Below are positions 1-7,754 of a stretch of 64,000 bases of DNA, one piece after another (positions within the stretch are counted from its first letter, which is position 1; each line of letters starts with the position of its first letter). This DNA comes from Paraliobacillus sp044383835 (GTDB lineage Bacteria; Bacillota; Bacilli; Bacillales; Amphibacillaceae). Made by a program: the position numbers and the translations under genes. Below the pieces are notes generated by a model. That model was not told the DNA's origin. It did no database searches and saw only the letters and a program-made list of their open reading frames with translations. Where the stretch lies: contig NZ_JBISEP010000013.1 in NCBI RefSeq assembly GCF_044383835.1, positions 1 to 64,000 of the forward strand, written 5' to 3'.

Positions 1-35
1 CGTTCGTCCTGAGCCAAGATCAAACTCTCCATAAA
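1..35 (-). rRNA. 16S rRNA, 5' end only (partial)
   Basis: Read on the minus strand, the first 35 bases give the universal 16S start, including the 27F primer site AGAGTTTGATC and GGCTCAGGACGAACG. The gene runs off the left edge. The pre-16S leader upstream (36 to about 205) carries the stretch GAAAACTGAACAAAACAACC that is common in Bacillaceae rRNA leaders. An rRNA operon after lysS matches rrnJ of B. subtilis. Confidence 0.95.
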
Positions 36-214
36 ATTGCTTGCACATGGATGTGCTGATCCCGATGTTGCAACACGAATGTTGCGAACTTAGTCGGCGA
101 TCATTGAGTTCGCTCACTCATTACTTGACTAGCATGTTACTTCTTAACATATTGGTTGTTTTGTTCAGTTTTCAAAGATCAAATACTCACCGTCTTGTTT
201 GCGACAGCTTTTAT

Positions 215-243
215 ATTATATAAAATCCATTTTAATTTGTCAA
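215..243 (-). promoter_or_regulatory. rRNA operon promoter (P2-like)
   Basis: On the minus strand a perfect -35 TTGACA (238-243) and perfect -10 TATAAT (215-220) are separated by exactly 17 bp. It lies about 180 bp upstream of the mature 16S end, as expected for a strong sigma-A rRNA promoter. A second upstream promoter (P1) may lie at 244-300 but no convincing pair was found. Confidence 0.85.
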
Positions 244-344
244 TGGTTTTTATAATATTTTTTTGTCGGTTGATTTATACAAAAATCGGCGACTTAGATA
301 ATATATCACCCTCAACAAACAAAGTCAACATGGAAATTAAAGGA

Positions 345-379
345 AAAGCTCTTGTACACTTATCGAATACAAGAGCTTT
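345..379 (-). terminator. Rho-independent terminator of lysS
   Basis: Perfect 12-bp inverted repeat AAAGCTCTTGTA / TACAAGAGCTTT just after the lysS stop. On the minus strand it is followed by TTCCTTTAATTT, a weak T-rich tail. It separates lysS from the rRNA promoter. Confidence 0.75.
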
Positions 380-389
380 AAGATTAACT

Positions 390-1874
390 TTAATCGCGAT
401 TGCGCATTTGAGGAAATAATAATACATCTCTAATAGATGGAGCATTCGTTAATAACATTACTAGACGATCAATCCCGATACCTAAACCACCTGTAGGCGG
501 AAGTCCGTATTCCAAAGCTTCCAAGAAATCTTCATCCATTTCATGCGCTTCATCATTACCAAGTTCTTTTTCTTTCACTTGTGCTTCAAAACGCTCTCGC
601 TGATCTATCGGATCATTTAATTCTGAAAATGCATTAGCATGTTCTCTTCCCACAATAAATAATTCAAAACGGTCAGTAAATCTACCATCTTCTTTGTTCT
701 TTTTAGCTAGTGGTGAAATTTCAACCGGATGACCGTAAACAAAAGTAGGTTGAACTAATTTTTCCTCTACACATTGCTCAAAAAACTCATTCACTACATG
801 TCCAAAAGTCATCGTTTCCTTAATTTCTATACCGTGCTCTTTCGCTAATGCCCTTGCTTCTTTATCACTTATTTCATTCCAAAAGTCAACGCCTGCATAC
901 TCTTTTACTGCGTCAACCATATGCATTCTTTTCCATTGTGGCTCTAAGTTAACCTCTACATCACCATAGGCAATCGTTGTTGTTCCAATTACTTCCTTAG
1001 CAATATGGGCAACCATGTTTTCTACTAAAGACATAATATCGTGGTAATCAGCATAAGCTTCATATAATTCAATCATTGTAAATTCTGGATTATGACGAGT
1101 GGAGACTCCTTCGTTACGAAAAACTCGTCCAATTTCATATACTTTCTCCATTCCACCAACAATTAAACGTTTTAAATGTAGTTCAATTGCAATACGCATA
1201 TACAAAGGAATATCTAATGCATTATGGTGTGTCATAAAAGGTCGAGCTGCCGCACCACCAGGTATACCATGCATCATCGGCGTTTCAACCTCTAGGAAAC
1301 CAGCAGCATCCAAATACCTTCTCATAGATTGAATAATTTTACTTCGTGTAATAAACGTATCCTTACTTTCAGGATTCGTAATTAAATCAAGATACCTTTG
1401 ACGGTAACGTTGTTCTACATCTTTCAAGCCATGAAATTTCTCTGGTAATGGGCGAAGAGATTTTGTTAATACATGAAAAGTGGTTGCTTTAACAGATAAT
1501 TCACCGACATTTGTCTTAAACACCGTACCTGTTACACCAACAATATCACCTAAATCGGCGGCATTAAAGAATTCGTACGCCTCTTCTCCAATCATGTCTT
1601 TTCGCACGTATAACTGAATTTGACCACTTAAATCTTGTATATGGGAAAATCCGGCTTTCCCTTTTCCGCGTTTAGTCATAATTCGTCCGGCAACGGTTAC
1701 TTCAATTGCTTTCTCTTCTAACTCCTCTTTTGAAAAAGCTTCATAACTATTTTTTAATTCAGCTGACAAATGCGTACGTTCAAATTTATCTCCAAAAGGA
1801 TCGACACCTTTTTGACGAAACACCTCTAACTTGTCACGTCGAACACGCATATGTTCATTTAATTCCTCTGACAT
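390..1874 (-). CDS. lysS: Lysyl-tRNA synthetase, class II
   Basis: Attaches lysine to tRNA-Lys in the cytoplasm using ATP. The 494-residue length is normal for bacterial LysS. An OB-fold anticodon-binding domain (about 60-150, with VAGRIMTKRGKGKAGF) precedes the class II catalytic core. Motif 1 is around FLEVETPMM, motif 2 is VFRNEGVSTRHNPEF, and motif 3 near the C-terminus is GLGIGIDRLVML. The ATG has GGGAGTG upstream. It is the last gene before the rRNA operon, as in B. subtilis. The 269 bp upstream (1875-2143) lack the yazB and dusB genes found there in B. subtilis; no T-box was seen. Confidence 0.97.
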   Translation of the reverse strand: MSEELNEHMRVRRDKLEVFRQKGVDPFGDKFERTHLSAELKNSYEAFSKEELEEKAIEVTVAGRIMTKRGKGKAGFSHIQDLSGQIQLYVRKDMIGEEAYEFFNAADLGDIVGVTGTVFKTNVGELSVKATTFHVLTKSLRPLPEKFHGLKDVEQRYRQRYLDLITNPESKDTFITRSKIIQSMRRYLDAAGFLEVETPMMHGIPGGAAARPFMTHHNALDIPLYMRIAIELHLKRLIVGGMEKVYEIGRVFRNEGVSTRHNPEFTMIELYEAYADYHDIMSLVENMVAHIAKEVIGTTTIAYGDVEVNLEPQWKRMHMVDAVKEYAGVDFWNEISDKEARALAKEHGIEIKETMTFGHVVNEFFEQCVEEKLVQPTFVYGHPVEISPLAKKNKEDGRFTDRFELFIVGREHANAFSELNDPIDQRERFEAQVKEKELGNDEAHEMDEDFLEALEYGLPPTGGLGIGIDRLVMLLTNAPSIRDVLLFPQMRNRD

Positions 1875-2143
1875 CCTTTTTCACTCCCAAAGTCTAATTT
1901 TATATACCTATTATATTAATCTTTCTTACTTTAAGTAAAAATGTTACTAACAAAACTTATTTCATAATAACATAACATCAAATAAATGCACTTACAAAGA
2001 CTGACAACATCTAACCAATATAACTATACTGTAATGACTACTGATAATTATGACACACACCTTCTCAATTGCAACTTTAAAAGAGTTTTCAGTTTCCCAT
2101 GTATGTCATTACAAGACTCTAGTATGTAAAGGCTTGATTCGAC

Positions 2144-2656
2144 TTACTCAGATATATCAGCAGGTGAGTCCCTCCTAACCATATCCCGCTTGTCCTCTGC
2201 GGGTATTAGCGACAATGCGTTTGACACATCCCTTTGTACAGATGGGATGTAAGCATTAGGGTTGATTTCATTCAACGGAACTAATACAAATGCTCTTTCA
2301 TGCATCCTTGGATGTGGAATAACGAGACGCTCTGTCTTCATATTTTCTTGATTATATAACAAAATGTCAAGATCAATTGTACGAGGACCCCATCTTTTTA
2401 TTCTTTTTCTTCCCAGTTCCTTTTCAATGCTTTGACATACTTTTAACAAAGCAATTGCAGATAGATTCGTTTCTATTTCTATAACCATGTTTAAAAAACT
2501 GGATTGCTCTGTATATCCAATAGGGGCTGTTTCATAAATAGAGGAAACAGCTCTTACATAAATATTTTCTTTTTCTTTAATCGATTGGATTGCTTGATTT
2601 AAATAATCATGACGAGGTGAAATATTAGATCCAAGCGCTATATAACTTGTATTCAT
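2144..2656 (-). CDS. folK: 6-hydroxymethyl-7,8-dihydropterin pyrophosphokinase (HPPK)
   Basis: Transfers pyrophosphate from ATP to 6-hydroxymethyl-dihydropterin, giving the substrate of FolP in folate synthesis. 170 residues, the usual size. The N-terminus ALGSNISPR and the family signature RWGPRTIDLDILLY (about 90-103) are intact, followed by the substrate-side motif HPRMHERAFVLVPL. Its ATG overlaps the folB stop by 4 bases (ATGA), so the two are translationally coupled. GGAGGAGAG precedes the start. The C-terminal 25 residues are variable and charged. Confidence 0.95.
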   Translation of the reverse strand: MNTSYIALGSNISPRHDYLNQAIQSIKEKENIYVRAVSSIYETAPIGYTEQSSFLNMVIEIETNLSAIALLKVCQSIEKELGRKRIKRWGPRTIDLDILLYNQENMKTERLVIPHPRMHERAFVLVPLNEINPNAYIPSVQRDVSNALSLIPAEDKRDMVRRDSPADISE

Positions 2657-3018
2657 TGCACTCTCCTCCGATATATCTCCACCGCAACAGCTTGATAATG
2701 TCCTGGAATAGGCGGATCTGGCTTATCGACTTTAATACGACACGCCTGTAATTGAGAAAAATCCGTTAATAATTTTGCAGCAATTGCTTCTGCCAACGCT
2801 TCTAACAAATGGAATGGTCTACCTTCAACAATTTCTTTTGTTGCTTGAAAAACAGCACCATAATTAATTGTATCTTTCATGTCATCCGAACACCCAGCTT
2901 GTTGTAGATCAAGCTCTAACTCTAAATCAACGTAAAAACGCTGTCCTAGCTTTGTTTCTTCTGGAAATAAACCATGATAACCATAAAACGCACACTTATG
3001 TAAAAATATTTTATCCAT
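2653..3018 (-). CDS. folB: Dihydroneopterin aldolase
   Basis: Cleaves 7,8-dihydroneopterin to 6-hydroxymethyl-dihydropterin and glycolaldehyde, the step before FolK. 121 residues, typical length. Family features visible are the N-terminal FYGYHGLFPEE, the central DTINYGAVF and the C-terminal KPDPPIPGHYQAVAVEIYR. It overlaps folP upstream by 8 bases and folK downstream by 4, forming a tight folP-folB-folK operon. GGGGGAG lies at the right distance from the ATG. Confidence 0.95.
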   Translation of the reverse strand: MDKIFLHKCAFYGYHGLFPEETKLGQRFYVDLELELDLQQAGCSDDMKDTINYGAVFQATKEIVEGRPFHLLEALAEAIAAKLLTDFSQLQACRIKVDKPDPPIPGHYQAVAVEIYRRRVQ

Positions 3019-3847
3019 TTTTATACTCCCCCTTTTGAATCATAGCATCGATCATTTTAGCCATACGTACATTCATTTCTACATGATGCACTCGAACCAT
3101 ATCGACCCCTTTGGTGATCCCGAAGCAAGTTGTAGCACCCGTTGCTTCATCACGTTGATCGACTGGTAAGTCTGTAACTTTGGCTATCATTGATTTTCTT
3201 GACGTACCAAGCAAAACCGGATAGCCTAAATCAACGATCTGGTCTAAAGCACGCATTATCATTAGATTTTGATCGAACGTCTTTGCAAAACCTATACCAG
3301 GATCTAGAATAATTTTCTCCGATGATACACCAAATTTATGCGCAATTGCTATGCTCTCCTTCAAATCGACTTTCACATCTTCTAGAAAATGATTGTAGTT
3401 AGGCTCAGATCGGTTATGCATTAAAATGAGTGGGGAGCCGTTTTCCGCAGCAACACTAGCTATACGTTGGTCGTATTTCGCACCCCATACATCATTAATA
3501 ATGTCTGCACCAGCTTTTATCGCCTTTTCTGCCGTTTCAGCTTTAAAAGTATCGATAGAGATCGGTATAGACACAGCCTCCCGAATAGCTTCTATTACAG
3601 GCACCACTCTTGCTATCTCCTCTTTAACAGAAATCGGTGTATGGCCTGGTCGAGTTGATTCCCCACCAATATCAATGATATCCGCACCATCACTGACCAT
3701 TTTTTTTGCCTGCTCCACTGCTTTGTCTAAACGATTATATTCTCCTCCGTCAGAAAAAGAATCTGGCGTCACATTCAAAATTCCCATAATTATCGTTTTT
3801 TGATTTAGATCAAGTAACCCATGTTTTGTTTTTATTGTTCGATTCAT
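3011..3847 (-). CDS. folP: Dihydropteroate synthase
   Basis: Condenses 6-hydroxymethyl-dihydropterin pyrophosphate with p-aminobenzoate to make dihydropteroate; the sulfonamide target (sul in B. subtilis). 278 residues, a TIM barrel. Signature loops: IMGILNVTPDSFSDGG (about 20-35), GADIIDIGGESTRPG (about 54-68), IDTFKAETAEKAI, and RVHHVEMNVRMAKM near the end. AAGGTGA precedes the ATG. In B. subtilis pabB-pabA-pabC sit just upstream, between cysK and this gene; here those three genes are absent, so p-aminobenzoate must be made from genes elsewhere or imported. Confidence 0.96.
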   Translation of the reverse strand: MNRTIKTKHGLLDLNQKTIIMGILNVTPDSFSDGGEYNRLDKAVEQAKKMVSDGADIIDIGGESTRPGHTPISVKEEIARVVPVIEAIREAVSIPISIDTFKAETAEKAIKAGADIINDVWGAKYDQRIASVAAENGSPLILMHNRSEPNYNHFLEDVKVDLKESIAIAHKFGVSSEKIILDPGIGFAKTFDQNLMIMRALDQIVDLGYPVLLGTSRKSMIAKVTDLPVDQRDEATGATTCFGITKGVDMVRVHHVEMNVRMAKMIDAMIQKGEYKNG

Positions 3848-3922
3848 TGATTGTCACCTTTTTCCCTTTATTCTATCACTTTTTTAATAAAATGAATCAT
3901 CCTATTAATAACTTTAACAGAA

Positions 3923-3953
3923 AAAGCAACCTCCATTAATAGGAAGTTGCTTT
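3923..3953 (-). terminator. Rho-independent terminator after cysK
   Basis: Inverted repeat AAAGCAAC...GTTGCTTT with an extended TCC/GGA stem; the minus-strand 3' side runs into TTTTTCTG. It lies directly after the cysK stop and separates it from the folate operon. Confidence 0.8.
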
Positions 3954-3967
3954 ATAGCAATCAAAAC

Positions 3968-4894
3968 TTAAACCTCATCAAATTGATATAACGGTGTTGA
4001 TAAATAACGCTCTCCGTTGCTCGGGATGACAGCCAATACTTTTTTTCCTTTTCCTAGTTTCTTAGCAACTTGTTTTGCGGCATAAATGGCTGCACCAGAA
4101 GAAACACCACCTAACAATCCTTCTTTTTTAGCAGCTTCTCGTGCCGTTGCATATGCATCATCATTACTAACTGTGAATACTTGATCATAACTGTTGGTAT
4201 TTAATACCTTTGGAATAAATCCTGCACCAATTCCTTGAATTTTATGCGGGCCAGGCTCTCCACCTGATAAAACCGCAGACCCTTCAGGCTCAACAGCATA
4301 GATGTCGATGTTTTTATACTTCTGTTTCAATACTTTCCCAACACCAGTTATCGTGCCACCCGTACCAACACCTGCAACAAATGCATCCAGTTGATCTCCC
4401 ATCTGCTCTATGATCTCTAATCCTGTTGTTTTTTCATGAACAGTAGGGTTTGCTTCATTTTGAAATTGTTGCGGCATAAAATAGCCGTGTGCTTGTTGTA
4501 ATTCCTCTGCTTTTTTTATTGCACCTTTCATTCCATCTGCTCCTGGAGTTAAAACTAACTCTGCTCCATAAGCACGAAGAAGGTTGCGACGTTCTAAACT
4601 CATCGTATCAGGCATAACCAAAATAGCTCGATACCCCTTTATTGCTGCTACCATGGCTAGACCGATTCCTGTATTACCACTGGTAGGCTCTACAATAGTG
4701 TCATCTACTTTCAAGTCACCACTTTCTTCCGCTGCTTCAATCATCGCTAAAGCAATACGATCTTTAACAGAGCTTCCAGGATTCATAAATTCTAATTTCA
4801 CATAGATATCCGCTTCATCGGCTGCTGTTAAACGATTTAATTTTACAATAGGGGTGTTTCCAATTAGCTCCGCAATAGATTGCGCTATTTTCAT
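3968..4894 (-). CDS. cysK: Cysteine synthase A (O-acetylserine sulfhydrylase)
   Basis: PLP enzyme that makes L-cysteine from O-acetylserine and sulfide; with SAT it forms the cysteine synthase complex and in Bacillus it also helps CymR sensing. 308 residues. The PLP lysine lies in NPGSSVKDRIA (about 39-49), followed by the substrate loop TSGNTG and the phosphate-binding GTGGT loop. Start choice: a GTG at 4903 would sit directly on the AGGAG, whereas the ATG at 4894 is 8 bases from it, so 4894 is preferred. It is monocistronic, with its own terminator. Confidence 0.95.
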   Translation of the reverse strand: MKIAQSIAELIGNTPIVKLNRLTAADEADIYVKLEFMNPGSSVKDRIALAMIEAAEESGDLKVDDTIVEPTSGNTGIGLAMVAAIKGYRAILVMPDTMSLERRNLLRAYGAELVLTPGADGMKGAIKKAEELQQAHGYFMPQQFQNEANPTVHEKTTGLEIIEQMGDQLDAFVAGVGTGGTITGVGKVLKQKYKNIDIYAVEPEGSAVLSGGEPGPHKIQGIGAGFIPKVLNTNSYDQVFTVSNDDAYATAREAAKKEGLLGGVSSGAAIYAAKQVAKKLGKGKKVLAVIPSNGERYLSTPLYQFDEV

Positions 4895-4989
4895 TTTTAC
4901 CACTCCTAATCCCGAGTAATCTTATTTGTTTAATATAACTGTATGAAATATCTACAGCTTTGTCAACTATTTTCAATTAATCCACACGT

Positions 4990-5886
4990 TCACTCGTAAA
5001 TCCACTCTACCTCAAAATTATCCCATAGCTTCGATGCATCAGGGTGACTACTCGTTTTCTCTAAAGCAACTTCCCTTCTCAGATGTGCATGAAGCTGTTC
5101 ATAACTAAGATTAACCTCTGGTAAAAAGCGATGCAAATAGACAATTGTTATTCCTTCTGCTGTTCGAAAAGGATCACTGTACGTATGATTATCTAATTGC
5201 TCTGTCTGTTCGTAATACTCGTTTGGTAAAAAACTGCTATCCTTCGTATAAAAGCCTAGATAGCCTCCATTATTTTTTGTTTCTTCATCGAGCGTGTACT
5301 TGCTTGCTAAAGATGAAAATGACGCGCCAGCATCAAGTTCTTTTATTATTTCTTCTGCTGTATCCTCATCTGACACTATGATATGCGATAGTTGAATGGT
5401 TGGCGAAAAATGATACTGCTCACCATACTTTTCATAATAAGATCGAATTTCTTGCTCAGAAACTTTTACATCTTTCGTAACAAGTTCTTCTAAATATAAT
5501 CGATCGGTGACTTCCTCTGTCCATTGCGCTTCTTTTTCTTCGATGGATTTTTTTGACATTTTCCCTTCCATTGTAGAAAGTAACGATAACTCTAATTGCA
5601 ACACTTCTTGATTAAACGAGACCTTCTCTTGGTCTGCCAACTGTGTAACAACTCGCGTATTGATCATATCTTTTAATGCTTTTTTTCCATATCTATTTTC
5701 TAAGAAACCAATCCACTCTTTGTATGCAATTTTTTCACCATTTACCTTAGCGACTGGTTCACGAGGTTCAAAGTCAACAGAATAATCAACATTTTTAATG
5801 TTATCGCTCCATAACCACATGCCCAGAGTAACAACATTTGTAATTAAAAGAACAACTATGCTACCCAATACTAGCTTACGCCTCAT
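4990..5886 (-). CDS. yacD: Membrane-anchored parvulin-type peptidyl-prolyl isomerase, YacD-like
   Basis: Likely an extracellular PPIase/foldase anchored by an N-terminal membrane helix (about residues 5-28, after MRRK). A helical chaperone-like region (about 45-150) precedes a PpiC rotamase domain (about 158-250, with IQLSHIIVSDEDTAEEI and NNGGYLGFY). The second half of the rotamase domain is shorter than in PrsA. No lipobox Cys follows the helix, so this is a signal anchor rather than a PrsA lipoprotein. It lies between hslO and cysK exactly as yacD does in B. subtilis; its physiological clients are not known from the sequence. Confidence 0.85.
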   Translation of the reverse strand: MRRKLVLGSIVVLLITNVVTLGMWLWSDNIKNVDYSVDFEPREPVAKVNGEKIAYKEWIGFLENRYGKKALKDMINTRVVTQLADQEKVSFNQEVLQLELSLLSTMEGKMSKKSIEEKEAQWTEEVTDRLYLEELVTKDVKVSEQEIRSYYEKYGEQYHFSPTIQLSHIIVSDEDTAEEIIKELDAGASFSSLASKYTLDEETKNNGGYLGFYTKDSSFLPNEYYEQTEQLDNHTYSDPFRTAEGITIVYLHRFLPEVNLSYEQLHAHLRREVALEKTSSHPDASKLWDNFEVEWIYE

Positions 5887-5897
5887 CTTCTCTCCCC

Positions 5898-6770
5898 TTA
5901 TGATTGTTTTAATTCGTGTAGAGCATCCTCTGACAATGTATACACTTCATTGCAGAAATGGCAAGTTGCTTCTGCACCACGATCCTCTTCAATCATCTTG
6001 TCTATCTCCTCACTCCCTAATCCACGAATAGCATTTTTAATGCGATCGATGGAACAAGAACATGAAAAAATGACTGGTAACGTTTCATGTATAGTAATAT
6101 TTTCTTCTCCAAACAAGATTGATAAAATTTGTTGCGGCGTATTGCCTTCTCGAATCAAAGTAGAGATAGGCGGAATCATCGCAATCCGTTTTTCAACCTG
6201 TGAGATTGTTTCATCTGTTGCACCAGGCATCACTTGAATAATAAAACCACCTGCAGCTAGTATACTGTGATCTGGATTGACTAGCACACCAGCACCAACT
6301 GCTGATGGAACTTGCTCGGAGCTGGCAAAATAATAAGTGAAATCCTCTCCTATTTCTCCAGAAACGATAGGTACTTGACCGGTGAAGTGTTCTTTTAGAC
6401 CTAAATCTTTCACAACACTTAAACTACCTGATGTACCTACTGCTCGCGCTACATCTAACTTCCCATTACTATTTAGGTCAAAATCGATATGCGGATTTGT
6501 GATATAACCACGCACCTCTCCATTAGCATTTGCATCAGCTACAATAGGCCCCGTTGGCCCGTCTCCCTCAACTTTTACAGTTAATTTATCGTTTCCTTTA
6601 AGCATAGCCCCCATCATGGTTGTAATTGTAATTGTTCTACCTAGCGCCGCGGACGCTGTTGCCCATGTATCATGTCTCCTTCTAGCTTCTTCCACCGTTT
6701 CGGTTGATTGTATCGCATAAGCTCTGATTGTTCCCTTAAAGGCGGTCGCTTTAATTAAATAATCCTTCAT
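5898..6770 (-). CDS. hslO: Redox-regulated chaperone Hsp33
   Basis: Cytoplasmic holdase chaperone switched on by oxidative unfolding. 290 residues, typical. The N-terminal core domain is intact, and the C-terminal zinc/redox switch shows the CSC (about 236-238) and CHFC (about 269-272) pairs that bind zinc when reduced and form disulfides when oxidised. It starts one base after the coaX stop region, with GGAGC before the ATG, so it is co-transcribed with coaX. Confidence 0.96.
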   Translation of the reverse strand: MKDYLIKATAFKGTIRAYAIQSTETVEEARRRHDTWATASAALGRTITITTMMGAMLKGNDKLTVKVEGDGPTGPIVADANANGEVRGYITNPHIDFDLNSNGKLDVARAVGTSGSLSVVKDLGLKEHFTGQVPIVSGEIGEDFTYYFASSEQVPSAVGAGVLVNPDHSILAAGGFIIQVMPGATDETISQVEKRIAMIPPISTLIREGNTPQQILSILFGEENITIHETLPVIFSCSCSIDRIKNAIRGLGSEEIDKMIEEDRGAEATCHFCNEVYTLSEDALHELKQS

Positions 6771-6771
6771 T

Positions 6772-7557
6772 TTACTGTAATGCTCCTTTTTTTCTTAGTT
6801 TTTTGTATATCGTGTATAACCCTTTCAAAGTGAGTGCAGGATCCACAACATCAATTGTGCTAGACTCATCTGACATTAGTGTAGATAGACCACCTGTAGC
6901 GATTACAGTTGGCTCATTCGGGCTAACTTTTTTGAATCTACGAACAACCTCGTCTACTTGCCCGACATAACCATAATAAATTCCTGATTGCATTGCTTCT
7001 ACCGTAGATAGACCAATAATTTGCTCCGGTTGCGTTATTTCAACCTTTGGTAATTTAGCAGCCTTAGTATACAGCGCTTCTAACGATATATTTATTCCTG
7101 GTGTAATAGCACCACCGACATACTCAGCTTGTTCATTGATATAACAATATGTAGTCGCTGTTCCAAAATCAATAATAATTAGTGGTGCGCCATATTCCTG
7201 AATCGCTCCTATAGCATTCACTATTCGATCGGCTCCTAATTCTTTTGGATTGGGATATTTAATTTTTAATATGGATTCCATCGATTGATTCCCCACAATA
7301 ATTGGTTCTTGTTTAAAATATTTCTTTGACATACTATCTAACGCGTACATAATTGGTGGGACAACGGAAGAAATAATTACTCCTTGAATATCAGAGAAAG
7401 ATAACGATTCATGTTGAAAAAAAGATTTAATAAGCATTGCAAATTCATCTTCTGTCTTATCTCTGTCTGTTTTAATCCTCCACTGATATTTTAATTTGTC
7501 ATTTTTAAAAATGCCTAGCACGGTATTGGTATTCCCTATATCTAATACAAAAATCAC
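6772..7557 (-). CDS. coaX: Type III pantothenate kinase
   Basis: Phosphorylates pantothenate in the first step of coenzyme A synthesis; the type III enzyme is not inhibited by CoA. ASKHA-fold motifs are visible: the N-terminal DIGNTNTVLG phosphate loop, GADRIVNAIGA, and IIDFGTATTYCYI (about 120-132). The open frame extends to a TTG at 7569, but the GTG at 7557 gives the normal N-terminus (M)IFVLDIGNTN with GGTGAT upstream and 261 residues, so it is chosen. It heads the coaX-hslO unit downstream of the ftsH terminator. Confidence 0.93.
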   Translation of the reverse strand: MIFVLDIGNTNTVLGIFKNDKLKYQWRIKTDRDKTEDEFAMLIKSFFQHESLSFSDIQGVIISSVVPPIMYALDSMSKKYFKQEPIIVGNQSMESILKIKYPNPKELGADRIVNAIGAIQEYGAPLIIIDFGTATTYCYINEQAEYVGGAITPGINISLEALYTKAAKLPKVEITQPEQIIGLSTVEAMQSGIYYGYVGQVDEVVRRFKKVSPNEPTVIATGGLSTLMSDESSTIDVVDPALTLKGLYTIYKKLRKKGALQ

Positions 7558-7710
7558 TATGATCACCAACTCTATATTGATTTAAAAATCCACTTAATAA
7601 AAACTTTATTTTTGACTAATTTTATCGTTTCTCACCTTTTAATTCAAATAAGATTACCTCTTATCTTTTATTTTGAACAAAAACCACATTCCTAACACTC
7701 TAATAAAACA

Positions 7711-7743
7711 AACAAAAAAGGAAGGTGACGCGAACACCTTCCT
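7711..7743 (-). terminator. Rho-independent terminator of ftsH
   Basis: Perfect stem AGGAAGGTG / CACCTTCCT (7719-7743) with a TTTTTT run on the minus strand, 12 bp after the ftsH stop. Confidence 0.88.
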
Positions 7744-7754
7744 CTTTTTACGTA

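Noticed and set aside
41..419. Two plus-strand frames near the left edge
   Set aside because: They lie in the pre-16S leader, promoter and lysS terminator on the opposite strand, without RBS or protein motifs.
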